A stretch of DNA of 9,198 bases from Candidatus Yanofskybacteria bacterium RIFOXYD1_FULL_42_10 (GCA_001795975.1 MGLG01000012.1:581-9778); one strand, 5' to 3'; shown: positions 1-6,493, numbered from the stretch's first letter. The notes: generated from the sequence alone by a model not told the origin. A program made the numbers and translations.

Positions 1-118
1 CCTCAACCAGTGACGAACTTGCCCGGCCGGTTCTGATGCCCGCCGCTTCATTTTTGGCAAATTCAAACACTGCTTCAAAATCTTTTTTCCGCTGATTTAT
101 CAGGTCTTTGTAAGCCAT
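1..118 (-). CDS. frr: Ribosome recycling factor, N-terminal part (partial)
   Basis: The ATG at 118 opens a frame that runs off the left edge, giving 39 residues beginning MAYKDLINQRKKDFEAVFEF. Residues 27-34 read GIRTGRAS, the conserved N-terminal signature of ribosome recycling factor, which with EF-G splits post-termination ribosomes in the cytoplasm. The protein family is about 185 aa, so roughly four fifths lies outside the window. There is no Shine-Dalgarno before the ATG; instead -10-like hexamers lie within about 15 nt upstream, and the preceding gene ends in a terminator, so frr seems to be transcribed from its own start. In many bacteria frr follows pyrH; here a small hypothetical gene precedes it. 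The identification rests on one short but very characteristic motif plus the expected start position. Confidence 0.9.
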   Translation of the reverse strand, partial: MAYKDLINQRKKDFEAVFEFAKNEAAGIRTGRASSSLVE

Positions 119-135
119 AATTACAGATTATCATA
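119..135 (-). promoter_or_regulatory. Possible frr promoter with minimal or no leader
   Basis: Read on the minus strand there are two overlapping -10-like hexamers: TATGAT (135-130, 5/6 to consensus) and GATAAT (132-127, 5/6). The second is followed by 8 nt and then the frr ATG. Either would give a leader of about 0-5 nt, consistent with the missing Shine-Dalgarno. No convincing -35 box is visible, and AT-rich DNA yields such hexamers by chance, so this is tentative. Confidence 0.35.
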
Positions 136-141
136 AATATT

Positions 142-172
142 AAAATAAGAAAAATATCCCTTTCGGGATATT
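142..172 (-). terminator. Rho-independent terminator after the 99-aa gene
   Basis: On the minus strand AATATCCC (172-165), loop GAAA, GGGATATT (160-153) forms a perfect 8-bp stem with a GNRA-type tetraloop, followed by TTT, C, TT, A, TTTT. The stem begins inside the TAA stop codon of the small gene (173-171). On the plus strand a T-run also follows a few bases after the stem, so it may work in both directions. Confidence 0.8.
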
Positions 173-470
173 AGGTTTTTTGTTTGCGTTGGGTCTTAAT
201 TTGGGAGGTTATTGCTCTGTCGCATAGCATCCAAACCGGCCATTGTTCAACTTTTCTTGCAACTTCCTTCGCTATTTGGTCCGCAATCCTTTGAACCCGT
301 CTTTGTTCTATTTTAACATAGACATCCATTAAGCCCTTCAAAAGCTTCAGTGTATCATCCTTTGTCAATCCGTAATCTTTGACGAATGCCTTCAGCAAAC
401 GGATAAACTTTTTCATCTTTTCATCTCTCTGCCGGTTTTCAGATTTGATATTTTTATTTTTCTTATCCAC
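171..470 (-). CDS. Hypothetical small basic helical protein (99 aa)
   Basis: I do not recognise this family. A longer frame begins at a TTG at 491, but AAAAGGAG lies inside that extension, 7 nt before a GTG at 470-468, so I choose the GTG start, giving 99 aa. The product is strongly charged and probably all-helical: a Lys/Arg-rich N-terminus (1-25), a helix around FIRLLKAFVKDYGLTKDD (22-39), a second amphipathic stretch with KLLKGLMDVYVKIEQRRVQR (42-61), then a segment with WPVW (77-80) and a basic tail. There is no signal peptide or membrane segment; the excess of Lys/Arg would fit nucleic-acid or ribosome association, but that is only a guess. It stands alone between its own promoter and a terminator starting at its stop codon, which supports a real, independently expressed gene. 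Confidence 0.7.
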   Translation of the reverse strand: MDKKNKNIKSENRQRDEKMKKFIRLLKAFVKDYGLTKDDTLKLLKGLMDVYVKIEQRRVQRIADQIAKEVARKVEQWPVWMLCDRAITSQIKTQRKQKT

Positions 471-508
471 AATTAATCTCCTTTTTGACAAACAACGAAT
501 TAATCACC

Positions 509-537
509 AGTATAACCAATAATGGATAAAAGCGCAA
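509..537 (-). promoter_or_regulatory. Sigma70-type promoter for the 99-aa gene
   Basis: On the minus strand TTGCGC (537-532) and TATACT (514-509) are separated by exactly 17 bp. The -10 box matches 5/6 and the -35 box 3/6. Transcription would start near 502, leaving a leader of about 32 nt that contains the AAAAGGAG Shine-Dalgarno before the GTG at 470. The rest of the 471-587 gap holds a C-rich stretch after the holB stop and no clear terminator. Confidence 0.5.
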
Positions 538-587
538 ATTTTTTGGTCTTTTGGTTAATTGATGAATAGAGGGAGGGGGTGGAGTAA

Positions 588-1433
588 TTATATATTAACC
601 AAGAAATTTTCCAGCACCAGGCGATGATTGAATTGGGGTTGGGATAAGAGACGATTTAATTGGAGCAAACTCTTAAAAAGTTTTTCATCGTCGGCGCCGA
701 ATGAATAAGCCCAATTAAGCCACTGACCAGCCAGGCTTACATAATCACCGTTCTCGTAAACTTTTTTGGCAAACTGCATTTTTTCAAAAACGCCTTGTTT
801 TAATATTTGCTGAAAATCATCAACGGATCTTTTCATGACATCCAAGCTTCCGGCTTTTAAGGCGCTGATCGCCCATCCCAGCCGCCCATTGGCAAGTTTC
901 AATACAAAAGCCAAATCTTCCACCGAAAGTTTGCGGTTGTCGTGTTTGATAAAATCGGCCATTTCCCGTTCCTGCTGGGGCAAGAATCTTACGGTTTCAC
1001 AGCGCGACAAAATGGTGGGCAGTAAAAATTTAGGCCTTGCGGTTATCAAAATAAGAATTGAATGCGCCGCCGGTTCTTCCAGTGTTTTCAGGATCGCGTT
1101 TGAGGCATCATCGGTCATCCTGTCGGCATTATTAATAATGACGAATTTATATGGCCCATAAAACGGTTTCAAGGACAAAAAGGACTTAATCTCTCTCACA
1201 TCGTCTATGTAAATCTTGGTTTCGCCTTCAAGAATGCGCGGAAATATAAGTTTAAAATCCGGGTTATTTTCGGTGGCGTCTCTGCCGTTTATAATTTTAA
1301 ATAAATCCGCGGCAAATTTCTTTTTCCCAATCATTTCTGAACCGGAAAACAAATAGGCATGCCCCAAACTGCCGTTTCTCAAGACGGCTTCAAAATAAGC
1401 TTTTTGTTTTGAATGGCCGATAACTGACCACAT
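588..1433 (-). CDS. holB: DNA polymerase III clamp-loader subunit delta' (AAA+)
   Basis: A 281-aa clamp-loader ATPase-fold protein; delta' helps the DnaX/delta complex open and load the beta sliding clamp. The frame can begin at a TTG (1439), but the ATG two codons on gives MWSVIGH, a normal start for this family, so I use it. Features: HAYLFSGSEMIGKKK (25-39), a degenerate P-loop where a DnaX-type GxxGxGK(T/S) would be; NPDF (57-60); Walker-B-like KFVIINNADRMT (96-107); ILKTLEEP (114-121); and the clamp-loader SRC motif (143-145), which supplies the trans arginine finger. The four-cysteine zinc module that normally lies between the P-loop and NPDF is absent, replaced by a short NGRDATEN link. 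The C-terminal half fits the collar domain. No clear Shine-Dalgarno is seen. DnaX is less likely given the ruined P-loop and short length. Confidence 0.88.
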   Translation of the reverse strand: MWSVIGHSKQKAYFEAVLRNGSLGHAYLFSGSEMIGKKKFAADLFKIINGRDATENNPDFKLIFPRILEGETKIYIDDVREIKSFLSLKPFYGPYKFVIINNADRMTDDASNAILKTLEEPAAHSILILITARPKFLLPTILSRCETVRFLPQQEREMADFIKHDNRKLSVEDLAFVLKLANGRLGWAISALKAGSLDVMKRSVDDFQQILKQGVFEKMQFAKKVYENGDYVSLAGQWLNWAYSFGADDEKLFKSLLQLNRLLSQPQFNHRLVLENFLVNI

Positions 1434-1444
1434 AGCCAACAGAA

Positions 1445-1515
1445 GTTCGTAAAGTTATAAAGTTCATAAAGAAAATTTCTTTAAAAACATTATAAACATT
1501 AAGAACTTTATAACT
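1445..1515. repeat. AT-rich tandem repeats and 13-bp inverted repeat upstream of holB
   Basis: The gap between the 59-aa gene and holB holds three tandem variants of a GTT(C)RTAAA unit (GTTCGTAAA, GTTATAAA, GTTCATAAA; 1445-1470). Perfect 13-bp inverted arms AGTTATAAAGTTC (1453-1465) and GAACTTTATAACT (1503-1515) enclose 37 bp. That loop contains a smaller palindrome (1468-1482) and, on the minus strand, a perfect TATAAT (1494-1489) that could be a -10 box for holB, although no -35 box is visible. The right arm overlaps the stop codon of the 59-aa gene. It has no U-tract, so it is not a classical terminator. Confidence 0.6.
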
Positions 1516-1693
1516 ATTTTAAGATGGGTAAATTTATGTCTTCCGAAACTGCGGGCAAATTAACATCTTCGGAAACCGCGGGAGGATTAGGCGCGCTTAC
1601 CGCGAGCGGATTTTCTTTTTTTAATGATTTCCTCAAATACAAATAAAATAAGGCCAAAGCCGCTATTATAATGCCTAAAATTAATTGAAACAT
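1514..1693 (-). CDS. Small single-pass membrane protein with nonapeptide repeat (59 aa)
   Basis: An ATG at 1693 opens a 59-codon frame to a TAG at 1514. The product starts with a hydrophobic helix (MFQLILGIIIAALALFYLYL, residues 1-20), then a basic stop-transfer RKSLKK, then a Pro/Ala/Ser-rich tail with two adjacent nonapeptides, PAVSEDVNL and PAVSEDINL, ending PILK. The two copies differ mostly at synonymous positions (GCG/GCA, TCC/TCG, GAT/GAC, TTG/TTA), with only Val/Ile changing, which argues for a translated, selected protein. The orientation would be N-out/C-in by the positive-inside rule. Its start lies 8 nt after the murG stop, without a Shine-Dalgarno, so translational coupling is likely. 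I recognise no family; a role near peptidoglycan precursor synthesis is suggested only by position. Confidence 0.7.
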   Translation of the reverse strand: MFQLILGIIIAALALFYLYLRKSLKKENPLAVSAPNPPAVSEDVNLPAVSEDINLPILK

Positions 1694-1696
1694 AGA

Positions 1697-1717
1697 AGTT
1701 ATCAGTTATCAGTTATT
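1697..1717. repeat. Heptanucleotide tandem repeat over the murG stop codon
   Basis: Three tandem 7-mers on the plus strand, AGTTATC, AGTTATC, AGTTATT, cover the murG stop codon, its last codons and the junction with the downstream 59-aa gene. Because the unit is not a multiple of three, gain or loss of a copy would change the MurG C-terminus and the gap to the next start. Confidence 0.6.
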
Positions 1718-2832
1718 AGTGTATCCGCAATTTTATCGGCGGCATCTATTTTTGCAAAAGTTTTAATATTTGCGCTTATTTTGGCATAATTTCCTTCGTT
1801 CAGCAACGATTCAATCTGATTAATTAAAATATGGGGAGTTAGATTTTGTTCCTCCAAGACAACAGCGCCGAATCGGGAAAATTCTCTTGCGTTTGCCAGT
1901 TGATGATCGGCGCTTGAATCGGTTATCGGAATAAGAATGACCGGCTTGCTGGCGGCGGCTATTTCAAAAATTGAACCGCCGCCGGAGCGGGAAATCAATA
2001 TATCGGCGGCGGCATAAGCCAAGCCAAGCTGTTCAATTTCAAGAAACGGAAAGAGTCGATAATTGGTCTTTATATCGTCAGCGTATTTGCCCTCTCCTTC
2101 CTTTATTAATTTATCGGCCTCGTTTTTTATGTAATTATATTGAGTTTCTCCGCATTGATGGATAAGCTGGAATTTCTTAACTACCAAGACCAAGGACTGC
2201 AGAATAATATCATTTATTTTTTGGGCGCCTTGGCTGCCCCCCAAAACAAGGATAGTTTTGTTACCGGGATTTAATTGAAACGCCTCTATAGCTTTTTCTT
2301 TGTTCTGTCCGATAAGCTCTTTTCTCAACGGATTGCCGATTAATACGGTTTTACCGGCTTTAAAATATTTTTCCGCCGATTGGAAAGATATGAAAACCGT
2401 CTTGGCCAATTTGCCTAAAATTCTATTGGCTAAACCGGGAATAGAATCGGATTCATGGATAAAAAGAGGAATGAAATAAGACCGGCCGATGATTGACGGC
2501 GCTAAAGAAGCATATCCGCCTTTGGCAAAAATAACATCCGGCATAAACCAAAACATGTGCCAAAGCGACTGGAAAAAACCAATTGGAATTTTAAAAATAT
2601 CAATAATCGTAAGCAAACTAAAATACCTTCTTAATTTACCGGTTAAAATTCTTTTAAAGGGGATACTGCTATCAATAGCCGCTTTTTCTATGAACCGACC
2701 GTCGCCGAGAATAAGCAATTCTAACTCTTGTCCATTCTGTTGGGCTTTTTCTTTCAAGGCATTGGCTACAGCAATCAAAGGAAAAACATGTCCGCCGGAA
2801 CCCCCGCCAGTTAATAAAATACGATAAGCCAT
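1702..2832 (-). CDS. murG: UDP-GlcNAc:lipid I N-acetylglucosaminyltransferase MurG
   Basis: MurG adds GlcNAc from UDP-GlcNAc to lipid I on the cytoplasmic membrane face, giving lipid II for peptidoglycan. It is a GT-B glycosyltransferase of GT28 type, 376 aa against about 355-360 usual. Visible motifs: the N-terminal glycine loop TGGGSGGHVFP (8-18); AKGGYASLAP (103-112); HESDSIPGLANR (126-137), equivalent to the family's HEQNxxPGxxNR; domain-linking LGGSQGAQKIN (197-207); and the UDP-GlcNAc site SRSGGGSIFEIAAASKP (281-297), followed by PITDSSADHQLANA (302-315). A hydrophobic patch around 71-95 would dock on the membrane. It starts 6 nt after the polX stop, without a visible Shine-Dalgarno, so it is read from the same mRNA as polX. 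The short repeat at its 3' end shapes the last codons. Confidence 0.96.
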   Translation of the reverse strand: MAYRILLTGGGSGGHVFPLIAVANALKEKAQQNGQELELLILGDGRFIEKAAIDSSIPFKRILTGKLRRYFSLLTIIDIFKIPIGFFQSLWHMFWFMPDVIFAKGGYASLAPSIIGRSYFIPLFIHESDSIPGLANRILGKLAKTVFISFQSAEKYFKAGKTVLIGNPLRKELIGQNKEKAIEAFQLNPGNKTILVLGGSQGAQKINDIILQSLVLVVKKFQLIHQCGETQYNYIKNEADKLIKEGEGKYADDIKTNYRLFPFLEIEQLGLAYAAADILISRSGGGSIFEIAAASKPVILIPITDSSADHQLANAREFSRFGAVVLEEQNLTPHILINQIESLLNEGNYAKISANIKTFAKIDAADKIADTLITDN

Positions 2833-2838
2833 TTGATT

Positions 2839-4554
2839 CTATTTTAACAATTTCAACATATCTTCCAAATCTTTTGTGTTGATAATATCTTTTTTCTCGG
2901 CCCAGCCGCGGCGGGCCTGGGCAATGCCGTATTCCAAATATTGAAAATGAGATGCGGAATGGGCATCTGAATCAATGGCTAATTTTACGCCCGTTTCAAC
3001 CGCTTTTCTGATATATTCATCTTTCAGATCAAGTCGATCGGGAAATGCGTCTATTTCCATCACTGTCTTAGTACGCTTTGCGGTCTTGAGGAGTTCATCC
3101 ATATCAACCTTGTAAGCTTCGCGTCTTTTGATTACTCTGCCGGTAGGATGAAAAAGTATATCAACATTGGGATTTTCCATCGCCCGAATAATTCTCGCTG
3201 TCATATCTTTTTCGGACATATTAAAATTGGAATGGACCGACACGCCCGCCACATCCAGCTTGGCCAATGTTTCGTCGTCAATATCCAATGTCCCGTCCTT
3301 CATTATATTTACCTCCGCGCCCTTAAGAACTTTAAACCCCGGACCTTGAAACTCGCGATTGACTTCATCAATCGCGGCCATTTGGCGCAATAATTTCTTT
3401 TCATCGCTCCCGCCGGTCATAGCCAGCGTTTTGGTATGGTCAGTTATGCAGATATATTTAAGACCTATTTTTTGGGCGGCTTCAGCCATTTCTTTGATGG
3501 AATTATCGCCATCCGTCCAATCGGTTTGAACCTGTAAATCGCCAACTAAGTCGCTGTACTCAATAAGTTTCGGCAGTTTGTTTTCGCGGGCGGCTTCAAG
3601 TTCTCCTCTATTGGCGCGTAACTCCGGCGGCATCCAGGCAAATCCAAGTTTTTGATATATCTCTTCTTCCGTTTGGCCAGCCATTATTTTTTTATCCTTA
3701 TATAAACCATACTCATTTAGTTTGTATCCTTGCTTGATCGCAATTTGACGAAGTTCAATATTGTGATATTTATCACCAGTAAAATATTGCAAAGCCGCCC
3801 CGAATGATTCCGGCGGCAAAACCCTTAGATCGGCGTCCATACCAAGTTTTAATCTTATTGATGATTTGGTATCACCTTTCGCATAAACCGCTTCAACTTC
3901 CGACATAGAAACAAAAAAATCCATCACTGCCGATGGTTTTTTAGAAATAACTAAAATATCCAAATCACCTACTGTTTCCTGCATTCTTCTGATGGAACCG
4001 GCAAACTCGGCTTTTTCCACCCCATCCACCTTTTTTATTTTTTCAACGATAGCACGCACTTCCGGCATTACAAAACCTAAAATAAACCGACCATGCTCTT
4101 TTTTTAGAAAATCAATGCTTCTTAAAATATTTTCCTCGGTTTTTTGTCCAAACCCTTCAATGGATTTTAATTTTCCGGCTCTTGCCGCTTTCTCCAGCTG
4201 ATCGCGGGTTTTTATTTTCAATTCCTCATACAATTTGAGAATCATTTTGGGACCGACGCCCTCAACGACCGAAAGTCCGTCAATATCAACTGGAAGTTCT
4301 TTTTTCAACGATAGGTAATCTTTGATGCGATGCTCTTTTATGTATTCCTCTATTTTCTCGGCGATTCCCCTGCCGACACCGGAAATTTTTTCAAGGGCTT
4401 CAATACCACCCTTTTTATAAATTTCCTTTACATCTTCTTCAAGCATTTCAATGGAATGGGCAACTTTTTCATATGCTTGAGGCTTAAACTCAACTCCTTT
4501 GATTTCAAGAAGCACGGATATCTCACGCAAAATTTTAACAAGTTCCTGATTCAT
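2839..4554 (-). CDS. polX: Family X DNA polymerase with PHP domain
   Basis: A 571-aa bacterial PolX, the usual length (~570). The N-terminal 8-kDa-like and fingers regions carry helix-hairpin-helix elements at SGVGRGIA (58-65), VEGVGPKM (97-104) and EGFGQKT (133-139). The palm has GSIRR (186-190) and the metal-binding GDLDILV with D197 and D199, plus a third Asp at D242 (MDADLRV). The C-terminal PHP phosphoesterase domain runs from about 338: DLQVQTDWTDG, TDHTK (371-375), E414, H441, FHPTGR (468-473) and DSDAHS (528-533). PolX acts in gap-filling repair, and the PHP part gives 3'-5' exonuclease or AP-site processing in characterised members. Both His of the usual HxH first PHP motif are Gln here (Q341, Q343), so metal binding may be altered. 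It sits between the MFS gene (29-nt gap) and murG (6-nt gap). Confidence 0.95.
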   Translation of the reverse strand: MNQELVKILREISVLLEIKGVEFKPQAYEKVAHSIEMLEEDVKEIYKKGGIEALEKISGVGRGIAEKIEEYIKEHRIKDYLSLKKELPVDIDGLSVVEGVGPKMILKLYEELKIKTRDQLEKAARAGKLKSIEGFGQKTEENILRSIDFLKKEHGRFILGFVMPEVRAIVEKIKKVDGVEKAEFAGSIRRMQETVGDLDILVISKKPSAVMDFFVSMSEVEAVYAKGDTKSSIRLKLGMDADLRVLPPESFGAALQYFTGDKYHNIELRQIAIKQGYKLNEYGLYKDKKIMAGQTEEEIYQKLGFAWMPPELRANRGELEAARENKLPKLIEYSDLVGDLQVQTDWTDGDNSIKEMAEAAQKIGLKYICITDHTKTLAMTGGSDEKKLLRQMAAIDEVNREFQGPGFKVLKGAEVNIMKDGTLDIDDETLAKLDVAGVSVHSNFNMSEKDMTARIIRAMENPNVDILFHPTGRVIKRREAYKVDMDELLKTAKRTKTVMEIDAFPDRLDLKDEYIRKAVETGVKLAIDSDAHSASHFQYLEYGIAQARRGWAEKKDIINTKDLEDMLKLLK

Positions 4555-4583
4555 AATTCTATCGGCAAATAACTAACGAGATA

Positions 4584-5210
4584 TTAATTGCCGGGAGTTT
4601 TGTCCAATTGCGGTTTAACCTGGCCATGACCGACTTTGATTCTCAAGTCTCTGTATATCCTAAACTGCTGGGCGACGCCAAAAATAACAAAAGCTCCGCC
4701 CAAAATAAACACAAAATTAAATCCGAATTTTTGCGCTAAAACTCCTCCCAGGGCGGCCATGATCGCCGCTCCCGCGCCGATTGATATTGAATCCAAAGAC
4801 CATTCCACATTTTCTTTCAGCTTATCAATGTGGCGGGAAAATATGGCATACCACGGTGGAATGGCAAAAGCCGCTCCTGCGCCGTAAATGCCTTGAATTA
4901 TATAAATATGCATCGGTTTGGAAGCAAATAAATATAAAAACGGCACCGAAGCAATCAGCAAACCTCCGATAATCATGGAATAAAAATCATCAAACTCGCC
5001 ATGATCTTTATCTAAAAATCTTGATATCGGTATTTGAAGAACCGATTTAACAATTTGAAAAATTGCGGCCGCAAAACCGATAATTTCCAAAGAACCGTTT
5101 TCAATTTGTTTAGTGACGAATATCGCAAATACCGGAGCAAAAACACTGAAACCGGCATTAGTAAAAAAATCAGAGATAACTAATGTTTTTATAACATGAT
5201 TTATTTTCAT
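4584..5210 (-). CDS. Half-size MFS-type transporter (six TM helices)
   Basis: A 208-aa polytopic membrane protein matching only the N-terminal six-helix bundle of a major facilitator transporter. Hydrophobic segments lie at about 14-33, 42-62, 76-95, 101-124, 142-160 and 163-182, and a soluble tail ends KTPGN. The loop after segment 2, with SRFLDKDHGEFDDF (63-76), sits where MFS motif A (GxLaDrxGrr) belongs. The frame stops cleanly and polX follows 29 nt later, so no second half was lost locally; the protein presumably pairs with itself if it transports. The substrate cannot be told. The ATG at 5210 has no Shine-Dalgarno and lies 6 nt after a perfect TATAAT, suggesting a leaderless mRNA. It would head the MFS-polX-murG unit. 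Confidence 0.75.
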   Translation of the reverse strand: MKINHVIKTLVISDFFTNAGFSVFAPVFAIFVTKQIENGSLEIIGFAAAIFQIVKSVLQIPISRFLDKDHGEFDDFYSMIIGGLLIASVPFLYLFASKPMHIYIIQGIYGAGAAFAIPPWYAIFSRHIDKLKENVEWSLDSISIGAGAAIMAALGGVLAQKFGFNFVFILGGAFVIFGVAQQFRIYRDLRIKVGHGQVKPQLDKTPGN

Positions 5211-5216
5211 ACTATA

Positions 5217-5225
5217 ATTATATCA
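5217..5225 (-). promoter_or_regulatory. Extended -10 promoter, leaderless start of the MFS-polX-murG unit
   Basis: On the minus strand TGATATAAT is a perfect extended -10 element (TGnTATAAT; TG at 5225-5224, hexamer 5222-5217). Exactly 6 nt (TATAGT) separate the hexamer from the ATG at 5210, so the usual start distance puts +1 at or next to the A of ATG. A weak TTGTGC (3/6) sits 18 bp upstream, inside the terminator loop. The promoter's first base is the last T of the upstream terminator's U-tract. Confidence 0.75.
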
Positions 5226-5252
5226 AAAAACCAAAAAGCCGCACAAGCGGCT
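5225..5252 (-). terminator. Rho-independent terminator after the subtilase gene
   Basis: On the minus strand AGCCGC (5252-5247), loop TTGT, GCGGCT (5242-5237) forms a perfect, GC-rich 6-bp stem, followed by TTTT, GG and TTTTTT. It begins 17 nt after the protease stop codon and separates that gene from the MFS-polX-murG unit. Confidence 0.9.
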
Positions 5253-5269
5253 CATTTGGGACTTGAAAC

Positions 5270-6454
5270 TTACATCCTCGGCAATCCCCACCCTGAAGCG
5301 TCATCATCAAGAAGAGGCAGAAGGTCAATGGAATGTTTGTGAAGAATATCGCGGGTGGCCGAAGCGGCGTTTGATAAAGCGTCTGCTTGCCACAATTTGG
5401 CGGCTAAGCCGGCAACATGTGGCGTAGCCATGGAAGTGCCCGACATAATCGCATAACCGCTGTCTTTCCAAGTTGATTCTATATTTACGCCCGGCGCGGC
5501 AAATTCTATATCGCCCTCCTCCGTTATATAAGGCACTGTTAAGGAATTAATGCCCCTTGAACTCCAGTCGGTAATATTCATATTGATATCTATGGCTCCA
5601 ACGCCTATAACATCAACACTGGCTCCGGGATAATCAATACTGCCGACATAGGGGCCGTCATTGCCCGCCGCGGCAACCACCAAAACATTCTTACTGACTG
5701 CGTATAAAATAGCATCTGTGATAAGTTGGCTTGGCGTGTCAGAACCCAAGCTTAAATTAACTATCTGGACGCCGTTATCGGCGGCATTCCGCAAGGCAAC
5801 CGCAATATCGTCAGCCCAGCAAGAACCGTTATTACCGCACACTTTATACGCCAAAACTTCCGCTTCTGGCGCAATTCCATAAATTCCCAAACCGTCGTCT
5901 CCGCCATCAGCCGCGATAATACCGGCTACATGAGTGCCGTGGCCGTTTTTGTCTTCGCACTTGCCGTCAATCAGCGGAACTTTCGCACTTGTAAAATCTT
6001 TACAGCCGATTATTCTGTTTTTTAAATCAGGATGAGATTTTAAAACACCCGTATCAAGAACAGCGACTTTAACGCCTACACCGCCGGAAGGTTGAATTAA
6101 TATCGGGTCATTATAAATTGTCTTTACTCCCCAAGGAATAGTTTCTGACGGAGTTTGCCTTGGCATTGCGGGTTTACCCTTAGATACAGACTGCTCGGCT
6201 TCTGCGGGTAAAATGCTTAATTTTTTAACCGGCTCAACTTCCACATTAAAAATTTTGGCTAATTTAAGCTGAAAATCGGACAAATCAGCCGTAAAGCCGT
6301 TGTCAAAATTATGCCTTACGCCAAAGGATTTTTTCCAAAAACCGGCGGTAGTTTTAACTAAATAACGATTGTCTTCCTGGGAAGCATAGGCAAAACGCCC
6401 CGCTCCAATTAACATGGAAATGATGAGAAAATAAGCAATTTTCTTAGTATTCAT
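5270..6454 (-). CDS. Secreted subtilisin-like serine protease (S8 family)
   Basis: The frame could begin at a TTG (6493), but the ATG at 6454 has TAAGG 5 nt upstream and starts a proper signal peptide, so I choose it: 394 aa. Residues 1-24 form a Sec signal, MNTKK, a hydrophobic core and FAYA|SQ at the predicted cut site. A short pro-region follows (about 28-105), then the S8 domain. The catalytic triad is intact: D134 in AVLDTG, H172 in GHGTHVAG, S341 in SGTSMATPHVAG, with oxyanion N265 in AAAGNDG. Cysteines at 151/166 and 206/212 are spaced for two disulfides, fitting an exported enzyme. The chain ends shortly after the catalytic domain (GWGLPRM), with no anchor or repeat domain. It probably digests extracellular or host proteins for amino acids, or processes surface proteins; the substrate is unknown. 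A terminator follows 17 nt after the stop. Confidence 0.94.
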   Translation of the reverse strand: MNTKKIAYFLIISMLIGAGRFAYASQEDNRYLVKTTAGFWKKSFGVRHNFDNGFTADLSDFQLKLAKIFNVEVEPVKKLSILPAEAEQSVSKGKPAMPRQTPSETIPWGVKTIYNDPILIQPSGGVGVKVAVLDTGVLKSHPDLKNRIIGCKDFTSAKVPLIDGKCEDKNGHGTHVAGIIAADGGDDGLGIYGIAPEAEVLAYKVCGNNGSCWADDIAVALRNAADNGVQIVNLSLGSDTPSQLITDAILYAVSKNVLVVAAAGNDGPYVGSIDYPGASVDVIGVGAIDINMNITDWSSRGINSLTVPYITEEGDIEFAAPGVNIESTWKDSGYAIMSGTSMATPHVAGLAAKLWQADALSNAASATRDILHKHSIDLLPLLDDDASGWGLPRM

Positions 6455-6493
6455 ATGTGCCTTAATATTACCACAAACGGTCAAATAAAACAA

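Noticed and set aside
471..491. TTG start of the 99-aa gene at 491
   Set aside because: The Shine-Dalgarno AAAAGGAG lies inside this extension and points to the GTG at 470.
569..584. G-rich tract GAGGGAGGGGGTGGAG as a G-quadruplex or rut-like site
   Set aside because: Only three G-runs, one of two bases, so a stable quadruplex is doubtful; the opposite C-rich strand after the holB stop could aid Rho but nothing else supports it.
835..1161. Plus-strand 108-aa frame opposite holB and the other plus-strand frames
   Set aside because: They are antisense shadows of strongly supported minus-strand genes and show no domain or ribosome site of their own.
6455..6493. TTG start of the protease at 6493
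   Set aside because: The extra 13 residues precede a perfect signal peptide, and the ATG at 6454 has its own TAAGG site.
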